64,000 bases of DNA. Source: Terrabacter sp. Root181. Lineage in GTDB: Bacteria; Actinomycetota; Actinomycetes; Actinomycetales; Dermatophilaceae. Below the pieces are notes generated by a model. The model worked only from the letters and a program-made list of their open reading frames with translations, was not told the DNA's origin and made no database searches. Position 1 is the first letter of the stretch, and each line of letters starts with the position of its first letter. A program made the translations under genes and the position numbers. The stretch covers positions 890,891-954,890 of the forward strand of contig NZ_LMHU01000001.1 in the NCBI RefSeq assembly GCF_001428505.1, given 5' to 3'. Shown here one piece after another: positions 1 to 9,322 of this stretch.

Positions 1-27
1 CAGCCCGAGGACGGGGTGGGTGCATGA
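1..27 (+). CDS. 3' end of an upstream gene, probably xanthine dehydrogenase small subunit (partial)
   Basis: Frame 1 reads QPEDGVGA and then a TGA at 25-27, overlapping the ATG of the next gene by four bases (ATGA). That overlap is the usual operon junction in this window. In xdh operons the FAD/2Fe-2S subunit (xdhA) normally precedes xdhB, so this is probably the xdhA tail. Only eight residues are visible, so the identity is inferred from position alone. Confidence 0.5.
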   Translation, partial: QPEDGVGA

Positions 28-2507
28 CGTCCCTGTCCCGCCGGCCTGCCGATCCCGTTGTCGGACAGTCGATCCCGCATGAGTCCGCCGCCCTTCACGT
101 CACGGGCACGGCGCTCTACACCGACGACCTCACGACGCGCACGCACGGTCTGCTCCACGCCCACCCCGTCCAGGCACCGCACGCCCACGCCCGCGTGACG
201 CGGCTGGACCCCGTCCCCGCGCTCGCCGTCCCGGGCGTCGTGCGCGTCCTCACCGCCGCCGACGTGCCCGGCGTCAACGATGCCGGCGTCAAGCACGACG
301 AGCCCCTCTTCCCGTCCGAGGTGATGTTCTTCGGGCACGCCGTGTGCTGGGTACTGGCCGACACCCTCGAGGCGGCCCGGCTCGGGGCGCTGGCCGTCGA
401 GGTGGACTACGAGCCGCTGCCCTCGGTCGTCACCGTCCGCGAGGCGATCGAGGCAGGCAGCTTCCAGGGCGGCCAGCCCAGGCTCGAGCGCGGTGATGTC
501 GACGAGGCCTTCGGCGCGGCCGAGCACGTGTTCAGCGGCGAGCTCGATCTCGCCGGCCAGGAGCACTTCTACCTCGAGACGCACTGCTCGCTCGCGCACG
601 TCGACGAGAGCGGACAGGTCTTCGTCCAGAGCAGCACCCAGCACCCGACGGAGACCCAGCAGATCGTGGCGCACGTGCTGGGTCTGGCGAGCCACGGCGT
701 CACGGTCCAGTGTCTGCGGATGGGAGGAGGCTTCGGTGGCAAGGAGATGCAGCCGCACGGCTACGCGGCCGTGGCCGCGCTGGGAGCCGTCCTGACCGGG
801 CGGCCGGTGCGTCTGCGCCTCACCCGGACCCAGGACCTGACGATGACGGGCAAGCGACACGGCTTCCACGCCCAGTGGCGCGCCGCCTTCGACGGCGATG
901 GCCGCATCCGCGCGCTCGACGCCACCCTGACCTCCGACGGCGGCTGGAGCCTCGACCTCTCCGAGCCCGTGCTGGCGCGGGCGCTCTGTCACGTCGACAA
1001 CGCATACTGGATCCCCCACCTGCGGGTCGACGGACGGATCGCCCGGACCCACAAGACGTCCCAGACGGCGTTCCGCGGGTTCGGCGGACCCCAGGGGATG
1101 CTCGTCATCGAGGACGTCCTCGGCCGCTGCGCACCGCTGCTCGGGATCGACCCCGTGGAGCTGCGGCGGCTCAACTTCTACGCAGAGGGTCAGGACACGC
1201 CATACGGTCAGGTCGTCCGTCACCCCGAGCGGGCCGTCGCGTGCTGGGAGCAGGTGCTGACCACCGGCGAGATCGCGGAGCGCTCCGCGGCGATCGCCGC
1301 GTACAACACGTCCCACGAGCACACGAAGCGGGCCCTGGCCGTCACGCCGGTGAAGTTCGGGATCTCCTTCAACTTCACCGCCTTCAACCAGGCCGGGGCG
1401 CTCGTGCACGTCTACAAGGACGGCTCGGTCCTCGTCACGCACGGTGGGACCGAGATGGGCCAGGGCCTGCACACGAAGATGCTGCAGGTGGCTGCCACGT
1501 CGCTAGCCGTCCCCCTGTCGCTCGTCCGGCTGGCACCGACGCGCACCGACAAGGTGCCCAACACGTCCGCGACCGCAGCGAGCTCGGGAGCCGACCTCAA
1601 CGGTGCAGCGGTCAAGGACGCCTGCGAGCAGATCCTGGGCCGGCTCCGCGCCGTGGCCGCTGCCCGGCTGGGCATCCCCGGCGAGGACGTGCGGTTCGAG
1701 GACGGGTGCGCGCGAGCGGCGCAGGGAGCGGCGTCGGAAGCGGGGTCGGGCGCAGCGGAGGTGGCTTGGGCCGATCTCGTGGGCGAGGCCTACTACCAAC
1801 GGGTCCAGCTCTGGGCGGCCGGTTTCTACCGCACCGAGGGACTCCACTGGGACTCGACGAGAATGCACGGCTCGCCGTTCAAGTACTTCTCCTACGGCGC
1901 TGCGGCGGCCGAGGTCGAGGTCGACGGCTTCACCGGTGCCTACCGGCTGCGCCGGGTCGACATCGTGCACGACGTGGGTGACTCGCTCTCCCCACTCGTC
2001 GACCTCGGCCAGATCGAGGGCGGCTTCGTGCAGGGTGCGGGCTGGCTCACCCTCGAGGACCTCCGGTGGGACGAGTCCTCCGGCCCGGCACGCGGCCGGC
2101 TCGCCACGGCGTCGGCGAGCACCTACAAGCTGCCGAGCTTCTCCGAGATGCCCGACGTCTTTAACGTCGCACTGCTCGAGCGCGCCACCGAGGACGGTGT
2201 CGTCTACGGGTCCAAGGCCGTCGGGGAGCCCCCGCTCATGCTCGCCATCTCCGTCCGCGAGGCCCTGCGCCAGGCGGCCGCTGCGTTCGGGGCCGCGGGC
2301 ACGCAGGTCGACCTCGCCTCGCCGGCGACACCCGAGGCGGTCTTCTGGGCCGTCCAGCAGGCGCGAGGAGCCGGCCAGCCACCGCACACGGTGGCGGTCG
2401 TACGGGGCGAGCTCCGGGGCGTGGGCGTCGCGCCCGAGCGTGCAGACCCCGCCGGGCACCCGCTGCGCCCGCACTCGGAGCAGGTCGCCGCCGGGAGGGG
2501 TGACTGA
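24..2507 (+). CDS. xdhB: Xanthine dehydrogenase, molybdopterin-binding subunit
   Basis: This is the large molybdenum-cofactor subunit of xanthine dehydrogenase, which oxidises hypoxanthine and xanthine to urate. At 827 residues it has the usual length of a separate XdhB subunit. The N-terminal third carries the aldehyde oxidase/xanthine dehydrogenase a/b hammerhead fold (TGTALYTDDL near residue 27). Cofactor-binding loops are visible as GGGFGGKE near residue 234 and FRGFGGPQG near 350, and the catalytic glutamate lies in KAVGEPP near 734. The start is coupled to the preceding frame by ATGA, and xdhC follows after one base. Family assignment is firm; substrate preference rests on the neighbouring xdhC and guanine deaminase genes. 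Confidence 0.93.
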   Translation: MTSLSRRPADPVVGQSIPHESAALHVTGTALYTDDLTTRTHGLLHAHPVQAPHAHARVTRLDPVPALAVPGVVRVLTAADVPGVNDAGVKHDEPLFPSEVMFFGHAVCWVLADTLEAARLGALAVEVDYEPLPSVVTVREAIEAGSFQGGQPRLERGDVDEAFGAAEHVFSGELDLAGQEHFYLETHCSLAHVDESGQVFVQSSTQHPTETQQIVAHVLGLASHGVTVQCLRMGGGFGGKEMQPHGYAAVAALGAVLTGRPVRLRLTRTQDLTMTGKRHGFHAQWRAAFDGDGRIRALDATLTSDGGWSLDLSEPVLARALCHVDNAYWIPHLRVDGRIARTHKTSQTAFRGFGGPQGMLVIEDVLGRCAPLLGIDPVELRRLNFYAEGQDTPYGQVVRHPERAVACWEQVLTTGEIAERSAAIAAYNTSHEHTKRALAVTPVKFGISFNFTAFNQAGALVHVYKDGSVLVTHGGTEMGQGLHTKMLQVAATSLAVPLSLVRLAPTRTDKVPNTSATAASSGADLNGAAVKDACEQILGRLRAVAAARLGIPGEDVRFEDGCARAAQGAASEAGSGAAEVAWADLVGEAYYQRVQLWAAGFYRTEGLHWDSTRMHGSPFKYFSYGAAAAEVEVDGFTGAYRLRRVDIVHDVGDSLSPLVDLGQIEGGFVQGAGWLTLEDLRWDESSGPARGRLATASASTYKLPSFSEMPDVFNVALLERATEDGVVYGSKAVGEPPLMLAISVREALRQAAAAFGAAGTQVDLASPATPEAVFWAVQQARGAGQPPHTVAVVRGELRGVGVAPERADPAGHPLRPHSEQVAAGRGD

Positions 2508-2508
2508 C

Positions 2509-3342
2509 GTGCACTGGCTCTCGGCAGCCCAGCGGCTGCGTGCGGACCGGGTCCCCGGCGTGCTCGTGACGGTCGCGGCCGTCCGCGGCCACGCCCCGCG
2601 CGAGCCCGGCGCCAAGATGGTCGTCTCGCCCGACGACACGTGGGGCAGCATCGGCGGTGGCAACCTCGAGGCGACGGCCGTCGAGCGCGCCCGCGCGATG
2701 CTCGGGCGGGGGGAGTTCGCCCCCGAGCAGCTCGACCTGGCGCTCAACGAGCGAGCACCCGTCGAGCACGGCCAGCAGTGCTGCGGCGGCGAGGTGTCGG
2801 TGCTGCTCGAGCCACTGCCCGTCGTGCCCTCCGTGGCGATCTTCGGGATGGGTCACGTCGGCCCCGAGCTCGCTCGCATCCTGAGCCGTCACGACCTCGA
2901 GCTGCACCTCGTCGACGGACGCGCCGACCGCGTGGCCCCAGGACGACTCGCGGGGCTCGCCGACGCCGTGGCCGGCGTGCACCTCCACCACGCGCCCGTT
3001 CCGGAGCTCGTCCTCGGGCAGGTCCCGCGCGGCACTCACGTGCTCGTCATGACCCACGACCATGCCGAGGACATCGCCCTGTGCGATGCCGCCCTGAGGT
3101 GCTCGCACCTGGGCTCGATCGGCCTCATCGGGTCGTCGGCCAAGTGGCGCCGGTTCGAGCAACGCCTTGCATCAGAGGGCCATTCGGCGCAGGAGCTGAG
3201 CAGGATCACGACGCCGATCGGGGTGCCCGGGCTCACCGGCAAGAGCCCGGCCACCATCGCCGTGGCGGTCGCGGCCGACCTGTTGGCGCTCTTCGAGCGG
3301 GAGCGGCAGCTCGAGCGCCCGACGCCGGGCACCCGTCCGTGA
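2509..3342 (+). CDS. xdhC: XdhC, molybdenum cofactor insertion chaperone of xanthine dehydrogenase
   Basis: XdhC-type proteins bind the molybdenum cofactor, help its sulfuration and deliver it to the xanthine dehydrogenase large subunit. The N-terminal XdhC/CoxI domain shows the conserved GHAPREPGAKM stretch near residue 24 and a paired-cysteine QCCGGEV motif near 90. A Rossmann-like domain starts at IFGMGHVG near residue 111. The GTG at 2509 follows the xdhB stop after one base, and no upstream start is possible without entering xdhB in another frame. The stop overlaps the guaD start in GTGA. The predicted protein is 277 residues, normal for the family. Confidence 0.9.
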   Translation: MHWLSAAQRLRADRVPGVLVTVAAVRGHAPREPGAKMVVSPDDTWGSIGGGNLEATAVERARAMLGRGEFAPEQLDLALNERAPVEHGQQCCGGEVSVLLEPLPVVPSVAIFGMGHVGPELARILSRHDLELHLVDGRADRVAPGRLAGLADAVAGVHLHHAPVPELVLGQVPRGTHVLVMTHDHAEDIALCDAALRCSHLGSIGLIGSSAKWRRFEQRLASEGHSAQELSRITTPIGVPGLTGKSPATIAVAVAADLLALFERERQLERPTPGTRP

Positions 3343-4649
3343 CGATCTTCCGGGCACGCGTGCTCGACACGCCGACGAGCCCCTTCGCGGGCGGAACGCT
3401 CCGGTCGCACGACGACTGCGGGCTGCTCGTCGAGGACGGCGTCATCACCGCGCGCGGCCCGTTCGACGTGGTGCGCGCGCAGTATCCCGACGCAACGGTC
3501 CTCGACCTGCGCGAGGGTCTGCTCCTCCCGGGGCTCGTCGACACGCACGTGCACTTCCCCCAGGTGCGCGTCATCGGTGGGCTCGGCCTGCCGCTGCTCG
3601 ACTGGCTCGACCGCTACGCCCTGCCGGAGGAGATGCGGCTCGCCGATGTCGACCACGCCCGTGGCGTGGCCCGTGACTTCGTGGCGGGGCTCGTCGACGC
3701 CGGGACGACGACCGCGCTCGTCTTCGGCGCCCATCAGGCCCCGGCCGTCGACGCGATGTTCGAGGCGGCCGACCACTGGGGCCTGCGGGTCACGACCGGC
3801 CTCGTGACCTCGGACCGGCTGCTGCCCGAGCCGCTGCTCACGACCGCCGAGCGCGCCCACGCCGAGTCGCGCGACCTCGCGGCCCGCTGGCACGGCAAGG
3901 GCCGGCTGCGCTACGCGGTCACACCGCGCTTCTCCCTCTCGGCGAGCGAGGCGATCCTCGAGGCCTGTGCCGCCACCTTCGCCGAGGTGCCCGGGTCGCT
4001 CTTCACGTCGCACCTCAACGAGAACCATCACGAGATCAGCGAGGTCGCCGCGCTCTTCGACGGGGCCTCGTACGTCGACACCTACGACCGCTTCGGCCTC
4101 GTCACGTCGAGGTCCGTGCTGGCGCACGACGTCCACCCGACCGATGCCGAGCTGAGGACGCTCGCCCAGCGCGGCGCCGCCGTGGCGCACTGCCCCACGA
4201 GCAACGCGGCGCTGGGCAGCGGGCTCTTCCCGCTCCGTCGGCACGTCGAGGCGGGGGTGCGCGTCGCCCTCGGCTCGGACGTCGGCGCCGGCACCGGCTT
4301 CTCGCTGTTCAAGGAGGGACTGCAGGCGTACTTCGTCCAGCAGCTCCTCGGCCTGGACGGGATGCTGCTGACCTCGGCGCACCTGCTCTGGCTGAGCACC
4401 GGGGCGGGCGCCGACGCGCTCGGGCTCGGTCACGACGTGGGTGACCTGTCGGTCGGCAAGCAGTTCGACGCCGTCTGGGTGCTGCCCGAGCCCGGCGACC
4501 CGCTCGCCGTGGGACTCGACAACGCGTCGTCCCCCGACGACGCGCTGTCCAAGGTCTTCGCGCTGGGGACGACGTCCGACGTCGGCGGCGTGTGGGTCGG
4601 GGGCGAGCAGATCGCCGCCGGCCGGTGGCGGAGCCCACACCCCCGTTGA
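3339..4649 (+). CDS. guaD: Guanine deaminase
   Basis: Guanine deaminase hydrolyses guanine to xanthine and ammonia, feeding the xanthine dehydrogenase encoded just upstream. The 436-residue protein is an amidohydrolase-superfamily barrel: metal-binding HVHFPQ near residue 70, HLNENHHE near 225 carrying the metal and substrate histidines, HDVHPTD near 263, and the conserved SDVGAGTG aspartate near 314. The GTG at 3339 overlaps the xdhC stop (GTGA), giving a tightly coupled xdhB-xdhC-guaD operon. The SVGK-type spacing near the C-terminus (SVGKQFDAVWV) is typical of the family. An alternative would be another aminohydrolase, but the operon strongly favours guanine. Confidence 0.9.
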   Translation: MTIFRARVLDTPTSPFAGGTLRSHDDCGLLVEDGVITARGPFDVVRAQYPDATVLDLREGLLLPGLVDTHVHFPQVRVIGGLGLPLLDWLDRYALPEEMRLADVDHARGVARDFVAGLVDAGTTTALVFGAHQAPAVDAMFEAADHWGLRVTTGLVTSDRLLPEPLLTTAERAHAESRDLAARWHGKGRLRYAVTPRFSLSASEAILEACAATFAEVPGSLFTSHLNENHHEISEVAALFDGASYVDTYDRFGLVTSRSVLAHDVHPTDAELRTLAQRGAAVAHCPTSNAALGSGLFPLRRHVEAGVRVALGSDVGAGTGFSLFKEGLQAYFVQQLLGLDGMLLTSAHLLWLSTGAGADALGLGHDVGDLSVGKQFDAVWVLPEPGDPLAVGLDNASSPDDALSKVFALGTTSDVGGVWVGGEQIAAGRWRSPHPR

Positions 4650-4680
4650 CGTGCTCCCGCCCGACCGAGGGCGTATGCCG
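4646..4680 (+). repeat. Dispersed intergenic repeat, copy 1
   Basis: The 17-mer ACCGAGGGCGTATGCCG occupies 4664-4680, and the preceding bases (CGTTGACGTGCTCCCGCCCG) also align, with small gaps, to the copy near 48569-48603. It lies between the convergent guaD and glycosyltransferase genes. Related copies are at 29918-29934 and 40158-40173 on the minus strand. A role as a terminator stem or a REP-like element is inference. Confidence 0.7.
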
Positions 4681-4721
4681 CCGCTCACCTTCCGGGTCGA
4701 CGTCCCCACCCGCGGGGAGGC

Positions 4722-6062
4722 TCAGACCGTCGCAGGGCCGCTCCCGTCGGCGGGCGCCGTCTGCTGCATCAGCGCGTCGCGGGCCCGTCGGGGTCCCGGA
4801 TGCTCGCGCAGCGACACACCCATCCGGTGCAGCCCCGTGCGGTCCACGACGTCCGCGGAGCCCATGAGGCGTTCGGCGGCCGAGCGGATCGCAACGGCGT
4901 CGGCGCGGTTGGGGTCGAGCACCTCGCCCAGCCGCTGCTCCTCGACGGCGGCGGCGCCGGCGAACTGGTCGGTGGAGAGGGGGAGCAGCAGCAGGGGGAC
5001 ACCGGCCGTGAGTGACTCGGTGACGCTGTTGTTTCCGCCGTGCGAGACGGCCACGCAAGCGTGACCGAGCAGGGTCACCTGCGGGAGCATCTCGCGTACG
5101 AGCCACGACTCGGGGAGTGCACCCAGCAGGGCACGCGGCGTCGACCCGTGGGCCAGGGCGACGCGGACGTCGAGCGGGCGCAGCGCCTCGACGATCGTCG
5201 CGATCAGGTCCGACCGGGCGGAGAGGAAGCTGCCGAGGCTGACGTAGACGACCGGCTCGTCGCTGCGGCCGAGCCACTCCTCGACCTGCTCGTCCGGGGC
5301 CTCGGCCCGCACCGCGGAGCCGAGGAAGGTGTGGCGCGGGAGCAGCGAGGTGCGGTGGGGGTCGTGCAGCTCCGCGGGGTAGTTGAGCATCAGGACGTCG
5401 CCGGTCTCGGCGAAGGCGTCCACGCTCGGCGGGGCCCCGTGCGACAGCTGCGCCAGTGCGGTGTTCCACTGCGCCGTGAAGTCGTCGCGCACCCGCTCCG
5501 AGAGCCGCCGAAGCTCGGCGAGGGCGTCCGATCCGGGCGTGAAGGCACGGGGCCAGGCGGGTGGGTAGCCGTACACCTCGTCGCCGACGGTGAGGGCGGA
5601 CGGGTGTCCCAGCACGACGTCGGCGTGGCTGGTGCCCCCGCTGGCGAGACCGAGTCGGGCACCGAAGGCGAGGTGGTCGACGATGACCGTGTCGGGGCGC
5701 ACCCGGTCGACGACGTCGTGCACGGCCCGGGCCACGCCTACGGCGTTCCAGAGCAGGTCGTCCCCGCGCGCCCGCGCCTGGTAGGCGAGCGTCTCGACGG
5801 CGCCGAGCCTCGTCGCCTCGAAGAACCCGCGGAGCGAGTCGTCCTCGCCGGCCGGCTGCTCCTCGGCCCGGATGACGCCCGGGTTCGAGCCGCGCCCCAG
5901 CTGCAGGTGCTCGCGCTCGTAGCCGAAGGCGGTGACGAGGGCGTCGGTGGCCTTGCCTGTGGCGACGACGACGCGCTCACCCGCGTCACGCCAGGCCGTG
6001 GCGAGGGTGGCGAGCGGGTAGAGGTGGGAGGCGTAGTCGGGGCTGATGACGAGGAGCGTCAC
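4722..6062 (-). CDS. GT1-family (UDP-glycosyltransferase/MGT-like) glycosyltransferase
   Basis: The 446-residue protein is a GT-B fold glycosyltransferase of the macrolide/flavonoid type (GT1), transferring a sugar from an NDP donor to a small molecule or lipid. The N-terminus has the acceptor-domain start LLVISPDYASHLYPLATLA. The C-terminal donor signature is clear near residues 335-365: HACVAVSHGGNNSVTESL, then AGVPLLLLPLSTDQ. The GTG start at 6062 overlaps the stop of the upstream HEAT-GT4 gene by four bases, so the two are co-translated and probably decorate the same product. The acceptor is not known. The usual PSPG His-Gly-Gly is present but the plant-type tail is not. Confidence 0.82.
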   Translation of the reverse strand: MTLLVISPDYASHLYPLATLATAWRDAGERVVVATGKATDALVTAFGYEREHLQLGRGSNPGVIRAEEQPAGEDDSLRGFFEATRLGAVETLAYQARARGDDLLWNAVGVARAVHDVVDRVRPDTVIVDHLAFGARLGLASGGTSHADVVLGHPSALTVGDEVYGYPPAWPRAFTPGSDALAELRRLSERVRDDFTAQWNTALAQLSHGAPPSVDAFAETGDVLMLNYPAELHDPHRTSLLPRHTFLGSAVRAEAPDEQVEEWLGRSDEPVVYVSLGSFLSARSDLIATIVEALRPLDVRVALAHGSTPRALLGALPESWLVREMLPQVTLLGHACVAVSHGGNNSVTESLTAGVPLLLLPLSTDQFAGAAAVEEQRLGEVLDPNRADAVAIRSAAERLMGSADVVDRTGLHRMGVSLREHPGPRRARDALMQQTAPADGSGPATV

Positions 6063-8254
6063 GAGGCTCCCTCCACGGCGTCGGACAGGCGCGGCCCATC
6101 CGCTCGCTGTGGCGCCACCTGACGGTAGACCGCGGCGAGCGACGCGGCCATCGTGTCGATGCCGAACCTCGTGCGCACCATGTCCCGGGCCTGCGCCATC
6201 CGGGCGTCGGCGTCCGGTGCCGCGGCGAGGTCGAGTGCGGCGTGGGTCGCGTTTGCGAGGGCGGCGGCGGTGGACGTGTCGGCGAGGATGCCCGTCTCCC
6301 CGTGGGCGACGTAGGTCGCCGGGCCCCCGCCGTCGGGCGCGACGACGACGAGCCCGACGGCCATCGCCTCGAGGATCGCGATGCCGAACTCCTCCTTGAG
6401 GCTCGCGCTGACGTAGACCCCGGGCGGCGCCGTTTCGCCCGGCCGTCCGCGCAGTCGCGCGAGCCACGCGATGGTCGTCGCGTTGGGGCGGTGGCCGGCC
6501 AGGAGCAGCCCCTGGTCGGCCGCCTCGCCGGGCGGCACGACGGCGTCGATGCGGGCCAGCTCGGCGCCCTCCTCGGCGCTCGGGTGGTCGAGGTCGCCGC
6601 CCACGACGAGCAGGTTGCAACGCTCGCGCAGCAGGGCGTCGTCGCGCCAGGCCTGCACGAGGGTCGCCATCCCCTTGACGGGGTTGAGCCGACCGACCGA
6701 CACGACGGTCGGCAGGGCCCGGCGGTCGTCGGGGAGGGTGCGGAGGAGGGCGTCGAGCTCGTCGAGTGCGGTGGCGACGCCGGACCCGCGGCGTCGTCCG
6801 GACCTGTCCAGGGCCTCGCCGACGATGCGGTCGACACCCGCCACGTCGATGCCCTCGCCGACGACGCCGAGGCGCTCTCGCTGCACCTCGATGTCGATCC
6901 CGAGGTAGCGCCGCAGGTCGTCGCCGACCTGTGGGCGCGGGAAGAGCACGAGGTGGGAGGCGCGCGCAGCGAGGTCGCGGAGCAGCTGGTCGCGGAACCA
7001 CAGGTGCTCCGCGAGATCAGCCTCGCCGAACCCGGCACGGGTCAGCGTCCCGGTGCGGTCCCGCGCGTCGATGAGGGCCTGGGGGTCGGGCGCGACGGTC
7101 AGCACGACGGGGATGCCGAGCTCGTCCGCCACCTCGGCGGCGGCCATGGACCCGACGTCGGCCATCCGCAGGTGGATCGCGTCGACGCGGCCCGCAGCCC
7201 GGAGGACCCGGCGGATTCCGCGGCGCGCCGCGACCCGCGCCGGCCACGCCCGGCCCACTCCCACAGGACCTGACAGCGGCACCCTGGCGTAGTGGTGGCC
7301 CGGAGCGAGCAGCGAGGAGCCGACGTGGCCTCCGGGCGCGGCGGACGGACGCCCGGAGGGGAACTGGGCCGGGTCGGGGCTGCCGCCCGACACGGTGATG
7401 ACCCGAGCCACGGCGGGATCGCCCCGCAGCAGGGCGTCCCCGAGGTGCACGAGCAGCGTGGCGATGCCACCGGTGTCGCCCCGGCCGGAGTGGTGCAGCC
7501 GCCCGTCGATGTCGGAGTGGAGGAAGAGCTGCACGACGGTCAGCCCGTCAGGGACGCACGGCACCGGCACCGGCGCCGGACGGAGGTCGAAGAGGGCGAG
7601 CCGGGCGGTCTGGGCCAGGGGGCCGACAGTGCGGGCCAACGACACGAGGAGCGCCTCGGCGCTGTGGCCGGCCGCAGGTCCGTCGCCGAGGGCGGCCGTC
7701 GCTGCCGCGCGCACCGGGAGCACCTCGGTGTCGTCTGCCGCGAGAGTGATGAGCGCAGTCGTGGTCGCCGCTCCGGGCACCAGCCCCAGCGTCTCGGCCA
7801 GTCGCGCGCGGCCGTCGTGGTCGGCTGCTGCCAGACCGGTCAGCAGGGCCCCGCGCACCCGGTCCGGCTGCTGGGCCGCCCAGCTCTCGAGGGTGCGCTG
7901 GGCCAGCATTCCGGTGAAGCCGCCGTCGCGGCTCGCGCCGACGAGGTGGGGCAGCGCGTCGTCGACGGGAGTCGTGTGCCGCAGCGCGTCGAGCGCGTGC
8001 TCCGCCACATGGCGCCGCTCGTCACGCACCAGCTGTGCGAGAAGCGATGCCGCGGCGGGGTCGTCGCATACGCCGAGCGCGTGGACGGCGGCAAGGGCGG
8101 TCAGGGGATCGTCGGAGAGCGTCGCCGAGGTCAGGTCACCGACGACGTCACCGACCGACTGGCTGGTGACGTCGGCGAGCGCCGAGGCGGCCCGCATGGC
8201 TTTGAGGAGGGTGGGAGCGGTACGGACCGCCTCGAGTGCGGAGCGGGGGTCCAT
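6059..8254 (-). CDS. HEAT-repeat/GT4 fusion glycosyltransferase
   Basis: This 731-residue protein joins two parts. Residues 1-230 are regularly spaced alpha-helical pairs (for example DPLTALAAVHALGVCDDPAA and LARTVGPLAQTARLALFDL), the pattern of HEAT/armadillo repeats. From about residue 238 a GT-B glycosyltransferase of family GT4 begins with LTVVQLFLHSDIDG and a GDTGGIATLLVHLG donor-fold loop; SVGRLNPVKGMATL near 530 starts the C-terminal Rossmann domain and KEEFGIAILEAMAVG near 635 contains the EX7E catalytic motif. It has no signal peptide or membrane segment. It is translationally coupled to the GT1 gene downstream. The helical domain may bind a partner or acceptor; that is inference. 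Confidence 0.8.
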   Translation of the reverse strand: MDPRSALEAVRTAPTLLKAMRAASALADVTSQSVGDVVGDLTSATLSDDPLTALAAVHALGVCDDPAAASLLAQLVRDERRHVAEHALDALRHTTPVDDALPHLVGASRDGGFTGMLAQRTLESWAAQQPDRVRGALLTGLAAADHDGRARLAETLGLVPGAATTTALITLAADDTEVLPVRAAATAALGDGPAAGHSAEALLVSLARTVGPLAQTARLALFDLRPAPVPVPCVPDGLTVVQLFLHSDIDGRLHHSGRGDTGGIATLLVHLGDALLRGDPAVARVITVSGGSPDPAQFPSGRPSAAPGGHVGSSLLAPGHHYARVPLSGPVGVGRAWPARVAARRGIRRVLRAAGRVDAIHLRMADVGSMAAAEVADELGIPVVLTVAPDPQALIDARDRTGTLTRAGFGEADLAEHLWFRDQLLRDLAARASHLVLFPRPQVGDDLRRYLGIDIEVQRERLGVVGEGIDVAGVDRIVGEALDRSGRRRGSGVATALDELDALLRTLPDDRRALPTVVSVGRLNPVKGMATLVQAWRDDALLRERCNLLVVGGDLDHPSAEEGAELARIDAVVPPGEAADQGLLLAGHRPNATTIAWLARLRGRPGETAPPGVYVSASLKEEFGIAILEAMAVGLVVVAPDGGGPATYVAHGETGILADTSTAAALANATHAALDLAAAPDADARMAQARDMVRTRFGIDTMAASLAAVYRQVAPQRADGPRLSDAVEGAS

Positions 8255-8299
8255 GGTGCCGACCTTAGGCGTCCGATCGCGAAGATGTACAACCCTTGT

Positions 8300-8309
8300 C
8301 TAACGTTAG
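8300..8309. promoter_or_regulatory. Palindrome CTAACGTTAG upstream of the glycosyltransferase pair
   Basis: A perfect 10-bp palindrome sits in the 81-bp gap between the end of the TrmB/LuxR-type regulator gene and the start of the HEAT-GT4 gene, about 45 bp upstream of that start. The local AT content is high for this window, so a promoter or operator here is plausible. No convincing -35/-10 pair could be fixed by eye. Confidence 0.35.
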
Positions 8310-8335
8310 GCGGCACGGTGACGGCCACTGTTGAG

Positions 8336-9322
8336 CTACGGTCGCCGGAGCCAGCCCTTTTCGTGTGCCGCCCAACCCAGCTGGATGCGGCTGTTGGCGC
8401 CGGTGGCATCCATGAGCGAACGGACGCGGCGCTGGACCGTGCGCAGCCCGACGTCGAGCTGTCTCGCGACCAGGACGTCGGAGGCGCCGGCGATGAGCAA
8501 CGACAGCACCTGGAGGTCGGTCTCGTCCGGTCCCGGGGCCGTCTCCACGAGCTCGTCGCTCTCCGGAGACGCGAAGTTGAGCGGCCAGGCTTCGCGCCAG
8601 ACGAAGTCGAAGAGCGACAGGAGGGACTGGACGAGCCCGGTCGAGTGGATGACGAGGGCCGCCGGCTCCGGGGAGTCGGCATCGAGGGGCACCATCGCGG
8701 TGCGACGGTCGGCGATGACGAGCTTGGTCGGGACACGGTCGCTGATCCGCACCTCCTCGTCGCGGCGTATCACCGCCACGAGCTCGGTCTGCGACGTCTG
8801 CTCCAGCACGTCGCGCTCGAGCACGACCCGGTACCGGACGCCGCGGGCCGCCGCGATGTCCTCGGCCTGGTTCTCCGCCGCGGTGACGGCCGTCGGGGTG
8901 TCGGTGACGAGGACGCAGACCTCCTCGACGGCTCCCAGCTGCAGCTGGTGGAACCGCTGTCCGACCGCGCCGGCCCCGACGACCACCTCGACGAGATCGT
9001 GAACACTCCCCGCAGCATCGGTGCGATGCGACTCCGCCAGCCGCGCGGCCACGAGCTCGGCCTGGTCGAGCTCGTGACGGCGGTCGTTGAGGAGGGCACG
9101 CAGCGCGATGCCCGGTGGTGCCGCCACCCAGCGGCCGGGAGTGGCGGCCGCCTGTGCCACCAGTCCCTTGCCCTCCAGACCGACGAGGCCGTCCTCGACC
9201 TCCGCGCTCGAGAGCTGGCACCGATGGGCCAGGTCGTCGACGCCGGTCCCACCCAGACCGACCAGCGTGCGGTAGAGCGTCGCCTCTCCGCGACCGAGAC
9301 CCAGCGCTGCGAGCGCTTCCAC
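8336..9322 (-). CDS. TrmB-like/LuxR-type hybrid transcriptional regulator
   Basis: The 328-residue protein begins with a TrmB-like winged helix (LGLGRGEATLYRTLVGLGG, then DDLAHRCQLSSAEVEDGLVGL) and ends with a LuxR/GerE-type helix-turn-helix (LLIAGASDVLVARQLDVG, then RTVQRRVRSLMDATGANSR). This layout is typical of actinobacterial regulators found next to secreted subtilisin-like peptidases, and such a peptidase gene is directly divergent. The start chosen is the GTG at 9322, because AAGGAG lies seven bases upstream; longer ATG starts at up to 9415 would put coding sequence in the divergent promoter. It probably controls the protease gene. The central region (residues 90-250) probably senses a signal that cannot be named from sequence. 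Confidence 0.8.
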   Translation of the reverse strand: MEALAALGLGRGEATLYRTLVGLGGTGVDDLAHRCQLSSAEVEDGLVGLEGKGLVAQAAATPGRWVAAPPGIALRALLNDRRHELDQAELVAARLAESHRTDAAGSVHDLVEVVVGAGAVGQRFHQLQLGAVEEVCVLVTDTPTAVTAAENQAEDIAAARGVRYRVVLERDVLEQTSQTELVAVIRRDEEVRISDRVPTKLVIADRRTAMVPLDADSPEPAALVIHSTGLVQSLLSLFDFVWREAWPLNFASPESDELVETAPGPDETDLQVLSLLIAGASDVLVARQLDVGLRTVQRRVRSLMDATGANSRIQLGWAAHEKGWLRRP

